This document shows positions 26,801 through 38,800 of a stretch of DNA of 64,000 nt, piece after piece (within the stretch, counting starts at the first letter, position 1; the number at the start of each line of letters is the position of its first letter). Source of the stretch: Progne subis subis (taxonomy: Eukaryota; Chordata; Aves; Passeriformes; Hirundinidae); the NCBI GenBank assembly GCA_022316685.1, contig JAKJHU010000168.1, forward strand, positions 124,001 to 188,000. The letters are read 5' to 3'. The notes below the pieces were generated by a model. The model saw only the letters and a list, made by a program, of their open reading frames with translations, was not told where the DNA came from and ran no database searches. Position numbers and translations under genes: made by a program.

Positions 26801-29800
26801 CTTGAGGAAGAGTGAGGAGCCGCAGCACTGCAGCTCGCCCTTGGCCATGATGGCTATGCGGTCCCCCAGCAGGTCTGCCTCGTCCATGAAGTGAGTGGTC
26901 AGCAGAATGGTTCTGTTGCTCCTCTGCTGCTGCAGGAGGTCCCACGTGGCTCTGCGAGAGGCTGGGTCCATCCCCGATGTCGGCTCGTCCAGCATCACCA
27001 CCTGCACACAGGAGATGGGTGCAGGTCAGAAAGGGCTGGGAGAGGCCCAGCAAGCACAGGAGGGGACCACCTCAGGGCCCAGGAGGAGCCTTGGCCTCAC
27101 AGCAATGACCTTGGGGAGCAGTTACCGGACAGCAGAGCCTCAGGGCACGGCCCTCAGAGTGAGGGTGCTCCTGCCCAATTCCTGCTGTCCTTGCTTCTCC
27201 CACTGGCTCACCATAGATGAGGAACAGCCTCAGAGCCACCTGCACTGGCCCCAGGTGCAAGGTGAGCCCACCAAAGCCACCTGCCTTGGAGTCCCCGATG
27301 AGGGCGATGCCGATGGACAGCTTGCGCTTCATGCCCCCAGAGAGAGCCTTGGTCAGGGAGCAGCGCTTGTCCTCCAGGTTGAGGATCCTCAGGATGTGGT
27401 TGATCTCCTCAGGACACTTGGAGGGTGGATATCCCTTCAGCTGCCCGACAGGGGAAAGGAGGGATGAGCTCATCCACAGGGCTGCCAAACCCCACCACAC
27501 TCCCTCCTCCACACACAGACAGCAAAGTGGGGAAGCAGAGATGGACTCCTGCCCACCCTTGCAGGAGCTGGCACAGCTGGCAGGGCTGGTTTCATGGAGT
27601 TGTGCTGTCTGAGACCCTCTACTCCTCCACTAGCCTGCAGATGAGGTGGGAAGAGGATGCAAGGGCTGCTCTGCTAATCATGGAATCATGGAATGGTTTG
27701 GGTTGGAAGGGTCCTTCAAGATCATCGAAGCCAACTGCCCTGCCGTGGCCAGGGACACCTTCCACTGCCCCAGGTTGCTCCAAGCCCCAGTGTCCAACCT
27801 GGCCTTGGATACTGCCAGAGATCCAGGGGCAGCCACAGCTTCTCTGGGCACCCTGTGCCAGGGCCTCATCACCCTCACAGGGAAGAATTTCTTCTGTATA
27901 TCCCATTTAACCCTGCCCTCTCTCAATGTGAAAACGCTCCCCATTGTCTTGTCATTCCAGGCCCTTGTCCAAAATCCCTCTCTTGGAACCCCTGTAGTCA
28001 CTGCAAGGGGCTCCAAGGTCACCCTGGAGCCTTCTCTTCTCTGGATGAACAGCCTCAGCTCTCCCAGCCTGGCTCCAGAGCAGAGATGTTCCACCCTCTG
28101 ATCGTTTTCGGACCCACTTGATAGATCTCACCACACTTCCTCACCTCCAGGTGCCTCCCCCAGGGCTGCCCCCCTGCTCAGTGCCAGGCTCACCCCTGCA
28201 TAGAAGTGGAGGTGCTCTTCCACTGTCATGTTGTCGAAGAGGACGTCGTGCTGGGGACACAGCCCCAGGCTGCGGCGGATCAGGACCATGTCCTGGGAGA
28301 TCTCGTAGCCGTTGATGTAGGCCTGCCCGCCCGTCGGGGAGTGCAGACCTGTGGGGAGCAGGACACAGCAGCTCAGGGTGACTCCGGTGGCAAAGAGCCA
28401 GTGGAAACGGGGAGGGTCCCAATGAGCACCCCCCACTGCCACCAGCTTTCTGCCAAAAACCAGAGCAAGTCTGTCTTGTGCTCAGGCTGGGGTACAACAG
28501 CTTCCTCCTGCCCGCAAGATGGGCTGCTGGGCACCCACAGGTGGGAACTGAGCCTGCCAGTGCAGAAAGGAGAGGAACAGGCAGGTCAAACATGGTTCTG
28601 AGCTGTGCAGAGAGCCAGGCAGGGTGGGCAGAGCTCCAGGAAGGTCCTGTGAGCGCCCTGAGTCACCAGGAGCAGCTCAGAGCAACAGAGAACAGAAAAG
28701 GATCATCAAAGGTCACTGTGTCCATCGTGCCAAAATAGGTGTCCTGGAGCGCTGCAGCTCAGGAATGACAAACACCAGTTCTACCTTATCTGCCTTACCC
28801 CGGCAAAGCCTACAGAGGGCAATCCTCCAGCAGCTCCAGTCTCTTCTCACGGCTCTCCAGCACAAAACCTGGCTATCAATTCACCTGCTGGCTGACCCCA
28901 CTCTTGTGGAGAGCTGAGCAGGGACCCCCATGCTCCTTCCATCTCCCTCTCACCACCCTGGCACTCCTGGCTAACAGCTCAGCAAACTGAAGGTGCTCCA
29001 AGGAAGATCAAAAACCCCTCCATGCCCTCAGAGACAGGGTCTGGCTCTTCTTTGAGGCTCCCGAGCAGGATGCTCCTACCTGTGAGCATGGACAGAGTGG
29101 TGGTCTTCCCAGCACCGTTGTGTCCCAACAGGACGGTGATCTGCCCTTCGTACATGTTCACTGTCAGGTCCTTCACTGCCTCTTTTGTCTTGTTTCCCAC
29201 TCTGAAGACCTGTGGAGAGCAATTCCATGAGCTGGTGCTGCACTTCAGGCAAGTGCCTCAGCTCCACCCAGCAGGCGAAGCCCGGGATGCTCACAGGGGT
29301 GTTATCAGCAGACAACAGGTCTAATTCAGGTTCAATTCAGATGTCAACAAGCTCAATACAGATGTCCCCGCACCTCTAAGTACCCAGCACTTCATCCCAC
29401 CACAAAATGCAGCTAGCTCTGGCCAAGAGCCATACCCAGCCCTAGGGCAGCACAAGGATACAGAAGCTGTCTGCAGGCAACAGATTTTACAAACTCAACA
29501 TTAGGGTGTGTCTGTGCCCTGCTGGGCAGTCAATACCTTGGATAGGTGCTTTATTTTGATGCCTGACACGAGGTCAGCTGGTTCCTCCTCAATGTACTGA
29601 CTCTTCAGGGCTTTCTCGGGGTCCTCCTCCTCTTCTTTCTCTTTCCCCACTACAGTCCTGGGCCGCCCACACCAGTATGAGGGCTGATGAGGAAGGGGGA
29701 GGCAGAAATCAGGCACAGGCACAGCCCATCTCTTCTTCCCAGCCTTGGCCACCCTCCTCCTCCCACAGACACCTCCCAAGGATCTCCCAGACCGCTCTCC

Positions 29801-32800
29801 TTGGCCTGGGAATTACCAACCAGAACATCTTCAGCCAGCAGGGCTGACATGATGGAACAGCTCCTGCCCTCCTGCCTTCCCCCATTCTCTCCCTCATAGC
29901 AGGACTGCCTGTGATTACACAGCAGCTTTTCCCCATCTTCAACTCCATGGAAAAAATTCCACTGAGAAGTAAAATCACTCAGGCAGAACCATTCTGCCCA
30001 GGAGAGCCAATGGACAACCACCCCCTCCAAAACCCCTGAGAAACTCTAAACACAGTCTGGGGTCCGGCTGCTGCAGTTACAGCCCCTTTTTATTGACCTG
30101 GCTCTCTAGGAATGAAACTAAGTGTTTGGGACCTTAAATCCCAGTAGGAATAACAATTCAGTGACTCCTGGATGCAAAATCAGCTTTTGTCAGTGGCTGC
30201 ATGTCTGTTTCCCTGGTCTGACTGCAAGAGGGAGTGAGATGCTGAAGTGAAACCACTCTGGGATGAGAATTTGGAAGGGAGAAGGAAAATCCTCTCTATC
30301 AAATAACAAAGGATCCATCTCCAGTATCCAAATAGAACATATCCTCTCGGCAGCCACGGAACCACAGTGCCCACTGCAGCAGCAGCTGCTGAGGGTGATG
30401 CCAAGTGCTTGGCTTGGCAGAGCGAGGGCAGCTCAGCTGATGGGTGACAGGTGTCACACACCCCCTGGCACGTGGCAGCTGGCAGTGGGACACAGGTCAT
30501 CCATGCTCGCCTGCATGGTGTCAAATAGCTGGATCTGGTTGCTCCCACCTGGGGCTTCTCTCCAATGTCTTTGTTTGGGACTGGAGACATTTAAGAACAC
30601 CCTGCATGCCAAGAAGTGCTGGGAGAGAGATTTAACGCCAAGATGACATTTGTCCACCGCAAAGACCTACAGCTGCATCAGCCTTCAGGGAGGACATGCT
30701 GCAGACCCTGTGATTTTGGTGGCCAGATGGTGCCACCCTCGCCCGTAAGACTGGCCTGCTGCATGGCACAGAGGTGGTGACTGCCCCAGGTGACACCTCT
30801 CAAGCCCAGGGAAGGGGTGTCAGCAGTGCTCACCGTGAGGAAGAAGTACCAGGGCTGTGGCACACCGTACTCCCCGGGGAACACAGCCTCCACGTACCAG
30901 GCCACCATGCCATAGAGCACCGAGTCCAGGAGCAGCATCCCCAGCACCTGGGCCAAGGTGAAGTTGTCATCCACGCTGACAGGCTTCATCAGGTCTCTCC
31001 ACTGGATGCCAGTCCCTGTGAGGCACACGGAACACTGCTACCTCTGCATCCCCAGGAGGACCAACCTCTCCAGGACTGGCAGAGAGCAGCCCCTCTGCCA
31101 GTTCACTGCTCCGAAAGCAGGAGCACCTGCACAGCTCTACGATCCTCTGCAGATGGAGGGAAAAGAGGCACTGACACCTTGAGGCTCCCCACCCCACCAT
31201 GCTCCTTCCATGTCATTCTCTGCCACCGCCTGGGAAGCAACAATCCCTTCTCCAGCACCACCCCTGCATCACTACAGCCACTGAGCTACTGGCACACTTA
31301 GTAAATGCACGGCTCTGCTGGAACCAACAGCAGACTCTTTTAGATTAAAGAAAGATCTACATTGCGAAGCAGGAAACGCAACGGTTGCCATCCATTGGAA
31401 CAGAATTCCTTTGGTAATTAAATTGAGGATGGCATTTTGCACAGAGGTACAGGCACAAGTTCAGAGAGCCCTGGTATGGGAGCAATCAGCTCTAGAAAGA
31501 AGGAAAGTGCTTCTTCTCCCTGATGTCTTTCCACCCAGCCAGTCCCACCCCAGCACAGAAGCAGGCTGACAGGAAGGGGATGCTCCTCTCCCCAGGAACA
31601 GACGGCCCTGCTCACCTTTCCCTTCAAACATGCCGATGAGCTGTGCCCCCATGGCCATGGCCACGTTGGAGATGAGGCAGGATGCCAGCTTCTGGCTGTG
31701 GGACATCAGGTCATAGCGGGGCGAGATGAAGAAGTACGGGATGTAGGAGAAGAAGTAGAGGAAGCCGCCGGCAGCAGCCGCGACGTTTGCTGCCAGCACA
31801 GGGAAAAGCAGGAGGGAAAATGTCAGGGTGATGCCACCCAGCGCTCCTCACCAGCTTCCCATCCAGGGACATTCTAGATTTGTGCACAAAGCGTGGTTAT
31901 GTGGGGGCAGGACACGCCCACATCCCACAGCAAGGCAGGAGCCTGACACCACCCCCACGGTGGGCAGCTGCAGAAGCCCCCTGCCCATCCCAGAGCGGAG
32001 TCTGGGGCCCAGCCAGCCAGATGAGGCCCTAAGACAGGAGCTGGTCATAGTACCAGGGAATGGTCTGGGTTGGAAGGGACCACCTTGTCCCACACCCTGC
32101 CATGGGAAAGACACCTTCCACTATCCCAGACTGCCCCAACACCATCCAGCCTGGTCTTGAACACTGTCAGGGATGAGGCAGCCACAGCTCCTCTGGGCAC
32201 CCTGTGCCAGGGCCTCTCCACCCTCACAGCCAAGAATTCCTTCCCAATATCCCATCTAACCCTGCCCTCTGGCAGTGGGAAATCATTTCCCCTTGTCCTG
32301 TCCCTCCAGGCCCTTTCTTTATACCCTTTAAAGTTTGAGCCTGCTTTGCTTTTTCTCCTAATCCTATCTCACAGCAGAAAAAGAGTAAATAATTCTAATG
32401 GGCATTCAAACCACTACATTAAGTGGTGCCGTGACTCAGAAATTGTCAAACCTGAAACCCCTACACGGCCCTTGTCCCCAGTCCCTCTGCAGCTCTCCTG
32501 GAGCCCCTTCAGGCCCCGGCAGGGGCTCTGAGCTCTCCCTGGAGTCTCCACTTCTCCAGGTGAGCACCCCCAGCTCTCCCAGCCTGAATCCAGAGTAGAG
32601 GGGATCCAGCCCTTGGACCTGCCCTGGAAGCAACAGTACCCACATCCCTTTCTACACACTGTGCAGAAAATGCAGCCAAAAATGGGAAGAAACGCCCAAG
32701 TTGAAGCGGTCAATAACAAAAGGAGGCAGCGTGGGGGGACTCACCTCGTGAGAAGAAGGTGCTCACCATGAAGTTGAAGGAGATGGAGGAGATGGAGAAG

Positions 32801-35800
32801 ATGGCGAGGAAGGTGAACACCAGGGTGGGGTCACTGTTGGTGAGCACCGCTCCCTGTTCGCTCACCTGCCAAGAAAATCTTGTGAAGCCCAGAGCTACTG
32901 GAGCCAGCGGTGGCTTTAGCAGCACAGACCTGGTGTTCTCCAAGTGCTGGAGACAAACTGAGATGGGTGAGAACACCCAGAAACTCCCAGACCACTCCAG
33001 AGGGAGGAAATACAGGAAATACTTGTGCGACGCAGGGTCTAAGGGGCAGGGAACACCCTGGCCAGCACCCAGACAGTCCCCTCCTGCTTCCCCTGGTGTG
33101 GGCACATCCAGAGGGGAGAGCTCGAGGCCCTCCAGTGGCAGTGGGACACAGGGTGGTCCTGCTCTGCTGCAGTGTCCCTGGGGCTCCAATCCCCACCTCT
33201 CTCCCTGGGGAGTCACCCTGGCCATGAACGCAACTGTGGAGCAGCACTGCCCATCTCAGTCTGGGAAACCCAAACTGCAGACTTCGGAGGAGCCCTGGGA
33301 CACAAGGAGAGTCCCATGGCAGAGCGGCCCTGTCACCCCTGTGCCTTGCCCACAGCTCATGGCCTGGGGACAGACGCTCACCTTGACACAGAAGAGCACA
33401 GTGACGAAGAACACGGACACCAGGAGGAAGAGGAAGAACATGAGGAACCAGGCGCTCCAGTGCAACCAGTTGCTGAGGCCCATCATGTGCATGTACTCCT
33501 GTGGGAGGTCACGGTGTCAGCCAGGGCTGCACCCACCCTCCCCAGGCACGGCTGGGGCACGGCGCAGGTGGCTTTGTGTCATGGCACAAGCGAAGAGGCG
33601 CCAGCCCCAGGAACCTGGTCCTGCACAGTCACCAGCCTCCCCACACAAGGGCTGCCACCACTGCAGGAGTCCCCAGAGAGCTGAGCTGAACCCAAACCCA
33701 GAGCAGGGTGCCAGTGGTGCCACCAGGGCCACCCAGCACAGGGCAGGGCACCCAACATCTAGGGAAAGCCAAGTCCCGCTGTTGCAATCAGGCAGCTGAG
33801 CTCCAGGCGCTCCCACAGCACGCACACAATGCAAAAGGCAAAAATCTTCCTTCTGACAGGCTGAACTCTTGAATCCATGAACTCAGAAACCCACATAAGT
33901 TGCTCTCTCTCCCAGCCCAGGAGAAACACCATCCCTGTGGCCCAGCACCCCTGGGCTGCACAGCCAGGAGAGCCCAGCCTCCTCACGGCAGCAGGATTAG
34001 CAAGATTCTTCCCTGGGGCTCGCTAATCCACTGCCACCCTCACCTCCTGCTCACTGGCTCTACATCCAGCAGGGATTTTGTTCCTAATCTAAAGATATCC
34101 TCCATTGGGAAAGGCTGCAGAGGGAGGGGAGCACATCCCAGCGCTCACCTTCAGCTTCTTCTCCTTCTCGTGGACGACGGCGCGGACGATGTTGAGCGAG
34201 GTGTAGGTGAAGCTGAGCATGAGCAGCAGCGGCAGCTGGTTCTGGATGGCCAGGAGGAAGAGGTCATTGACGTAGGCTGGGAAGGGGAAGCGCTGCACCA
34301 CCACAGTGATGTTCTCCAGCAGGCTGGCAGAGCTGGCACTGGCGTGGTACTGCATGATGGCCCTGTCCACGGTGTGCTGCACTGCCAGGAAGCCCTCCCG
34401 GAGATAACCTGCACGGCAAGAACCACACCAGCAATAGAGACAGGTCTGGGCTTTGGAGGGACAAACAGCCCTTGTGGGAAGGATTGCATGGGAAGGAGAA
34501 CAGGGACTAAAACGGGAGTGCAGGGGAAAAGCAATATAAGCATCACTGCGACGTGAGGGACTGGGGAAGGACTGATACCACAGCAAATGCACAGAATCAC
34601 TGCTTTGGGTTGGAAGGGACCTTAAAGCTTTTCTTGTTCCACATCTTGCCGTGGGCAGGGACACCTTCCACCTGACCAAGCCAGTATCTCACATAAACAT
34701 CACTCAGAAGGAGCTGCCAGGAAAACTCTGTCCGTGACTGCTGTCCTGCAGCATGGCTGGGATTTTGCAATGGGGAGATTCTCTGTCACCATCAACTACC
34801 ACAAGTCACTGGGCTTGTGTTTCACCCCTTTTTCTTTGTAAATCCCAAGAATAAACAATACTACACAGGTTGCAGTGAGAAAAAGGCTATCCTGTGACTC
34901 GCACGTGTGGCTTAAATTTTTGTGCACTAGAAAACATTGAAAATATTTTAATTTCCCAACAGCATCTCCCAAGTGGGAAGGGATCCACAAGGATCATGAG
35001 TTCAACCCCTGGTCCTGCACAGACATCCCAACAATCCCAGCCTGTGCATCCCTGAGAGCATTGTCCAAAGGCTTTTGAAGCTCTGGCAGCCTCGGGGCTG
35101 TGCCCATTCCCTGGGGAGCCTGGGCAGTGCCAGCACCCTCTGGGGAAAGAACCTTCTCCTAATATCCAATCTAAACCTCTCTTGAAACAGCTTTAGATAA
35201 CAAAATAAACTTTAAATAGTTTGTTTTTAAGTGGAATTGCTGCCTAGCGTTACCTGAACAGGAACTTAAGTTCTCCTACAAAACCACAAATGAACATTTT
35301 GAAAGTCAGTGAGCTAAAATGACCCAGAGAGAAGATAAAAGTGGAATTATGAGATTGGGAACTTTGTTTGATATTAACTCATGTACTGAGCAAACACTCT
35401 GGGGCTCTGTTTTATTTACACACTGTGAGCAAAACCTGTTTGCCCACTTCCTCGCCCTCACTCTCCCTGGACACTGCAATCAAATACAGAGGGAGAAATC
35501 CCACTGAGGGAAATGTTCCCTTTGCCACCACAAAAGTTCCCAAAATCCAATCCTAAGCCAGCACTAGCTCCAACAATGTCCCTGCTGGCTCCTGCTCTGC
35601 CAGTGGTTTGGCTGCCTGTAAACACCTCAAACCACAGAACTGCCCTATTTACTTTTCAAGTACTTAAGCACTACACTAAACACTGGGCAATTTGGATCGT
35701 GAAATAAAATTTCCATTAAAAACTGAAGTGGGAAAAAATTAAATTTTAAAATTATTCATGCACATTAAAACTTATTCTTATCCAACCCTGCTCAGCAGAG

Positions 35801-38800
35801 GTGCCCAGAGGCCAAGCAATACCCATGAAGTCAAAGGGTAAAATTTAAATAAAGGATAGCTATAAGGAATATAACAAAATTGTAAATATAGTCCAATTAT
35901 ATCTAAGTAATAAATAATAATTCAACAAAATAGACATATTATTTAATATATAAATAAACATTAAGAAGCTCTGTAGTTAATAATTATTATTCAAATATTA
36001 ATTTTAAATTGTGTCATTATTTGATAAATTGCTTATATATGCATAAAACTGCATATAGACATCTATACAAACATGTAACTATTTATGTATTCATAAAGAT
36101 TTATACCTAAATTTACAATTTTAATATCTATATAAATATTTAATCACTTGCCTGTATTTATAGAAAACAAATATACGCTCACAGCAAACAAATATTTGTC
36201 TGCCTTACACAGATGTAAATTTCATGCTAGTATCAATACAAATCAACACTTCGCTACAATTAACTGAACTTTAAGAATTTCTTTTAAATGAACCTATTTC
36301 TTTAAAAGCTCAGAGCCTGCCAGGTGCTCTAGGAAGGCGACCCCACGTCCTCAGCCGTGCCCACCTGGCGTCCCCCCATCAGCAAACTTGGCCTCGCGGG
36401 GCCCGGGCAGCTGGAAGAGCGGGAAGAGGTAACTGGTGTGCCAGTCGCGGTCCAGGTTGGGGTTCAGCCCCGTCTGCTCGCTCCGCGGCGCGTTCCTCGG
36501 GCTGTACTTGAAGCGCAGCTCGTACTCCACCTGCAAGGAGCACGAGGGTGGGTGGCACAACAGCAGTGACACCTGGATGCCAGCCGGGGGACGCCAGCCC
36601 CACCCTGCCATCGCTCACCTGGAGGGGCAGCGGGGCCGAGGCGTGCGGGAAGCGGTGCCGGAACACCACGGCAGCCAGGACGCTGCCCGAGCGGTTGTCC
36701 AGCCTGATGTACTCCTCGAAGTCCCGCTCCGAGGGGAAGCCCTGAGCTGTGGAGGGGGAAACAGGGAGATGCAGGGATGCAATGCAGCACGCATCGGTGC
36801 TCAGCCACCACCGGGAGCATGGTTGGGGCCGGGACAGGAGGGATGCGCCGTGCCCGCTGTCAGACACGGGGGAGTTGCACGGGATGCTGCCCTGTACATG
36901 CATGCAGACATTCTTCCTCCTTGAGAGCAGGAGTCAGCTTTCCCACAGAAAACCCTAACAGTTTGGAACGCCAAGTGCTAAAATTTTCTGTGCCAAAAGA
37001 TTTCCAAAAATACTCTTTCACAGGGAAGCGGTGCCACCTTCTTTAACTGTTTTAGAATGATATTCTTTTAGATGGAAACTGCAATAAAATGATTCCAAGA
37101 AGCAACCTAAAATTCTGTCATTTTAGTGAGGGGGGGGGGGGGAAAAAATCAAACGATGGCCTTGAAGTTCAGAAAAAAATGGTGCTCCAGGAGCATGAGG
37201 ATTTCGAATCAGTCACAGAAAGGTTTGGGCTGGAAGGGACACAAAAGACCATCCAGTTCCAAGGCCCTGCCGTGGGCAGGGACACCTTCCACTGGACCAG
37301 GCTGCTCAGAGTAAAGATTCACACCAATTTCTGGGGGGGAAGGGGCAGCCCCAGCCCCGCTCACCTCTGATGTTGATGGGCAGAGCTCTCTCCACCGCCT
37401 CGGCGATGCTCCGGACGGCGCTGCTGTTGGAGGGGACGTAGGCCAGCTCCCAGGGGTTGCTGGCGTGCTGGGAGGAGAAGAAGCTGGGCAGGTCATCCAC
37501 GGACTCGGCGGGGTAGAGGGTGGCGTTGGGGTGGCTGACGGAGTGCACGCGGTGCCGCAGCGCGATCAGGATGGCAGCAAAGAGCAGCGGCAGGCACACC
37601 TCGATCACCGTCACCAGGATCTGCCGCTTCTGCAGGCCAGGGGAGGGGTACGGATATGGGCACAAGGATATAATGTCTATTATCTATGGATATGTACACA
37701 GACAGCTAGATATCTACCATAGGTACGTATCTATACAGAGACACCTATCCATATATAGTACTCTCTCTCTCTTTCTCAAGAGATTAAAAAAAGATGCAAA
37801 CACAGACGGTAGATGAGCACAAGTCACAAGGTTCAGGGCATGAGAACACCAAGGAGCAGTATCATTCTTGCATTCCACAAGGTTTCACAACCTGGGTTTT
37901 TTCAGAGGCCAGGAATGACACTGTGCTGGTTCCCACATCCTTAAGGACTCTCCAGCCAAGGCGTCCCCTATCCTAAGCACTGCTCCAGCTCCAACCAGCC
38001 TCCATCAGAGCCTTCCTCACCACGCTGCTGGGCTGAATAACCAAGGCTGATCCTTTGCATCCTCCCTGCGCCCTGGGGCTCTGCCACGTGCAGCAGCACT
38101 ACCGGAACCAGTGCAACTTTTCCTGCTGGAGCTGAGTTGCTCCAGGCAGCTGGACATGGGATCTGCATCCCAGGATGGGGCCAGCAGAGCCTCTGGTTAC
38201 AGTATGGCTAGAGCACAGCAAGCACACCCGGGAGCATACCCAAGCCACTACTGCACTACACACAGTGGATAATTTTTTAACTGAGGTTCAAGCAACCGGA
38301 GAATGAACTCAAGCCCTGCACTCTGGAGCTTCATCCATCAGTTCCTCCAGGGCTACCCCTCCTGCACAATGCCCCCTACCTAGTAACATGCCCCCCAACA
38401 CAGGTTCATTAGCATCCAACCCAGGTCAATTAGCGTTTCAAACTGGTGTCCCAGGGGCTATGGTCATCTGAGCAATCTGATCTAGTAGAAAGTGTCTCTG
38501 CCCATGGCAGGGCAGTGGGATGGATGATCCCTTCCAATCCAAATCATTCTGGGATTCTGTGATTTCTTCCTGTAAACTGAGCTGCCTTCCCCCCAGGCCA
38601 TGCTCAAGAGCAGCACAGCACACTCCGCCTCTGCAGTGACAGCTCAGAGATGTCCCTGGCCACAGGGGTTCATGGCTGTTCACTTGGAGCACGTGTCTGG
38701 AGCAGCAGCAGCAGCATTAACCTTTTCTGAGACCTCTGGCTAATTTGAGCTCCACAAGACATGGGGATTTTCCACCCTCCCCTTTGCAAAGCTGGAAAGA

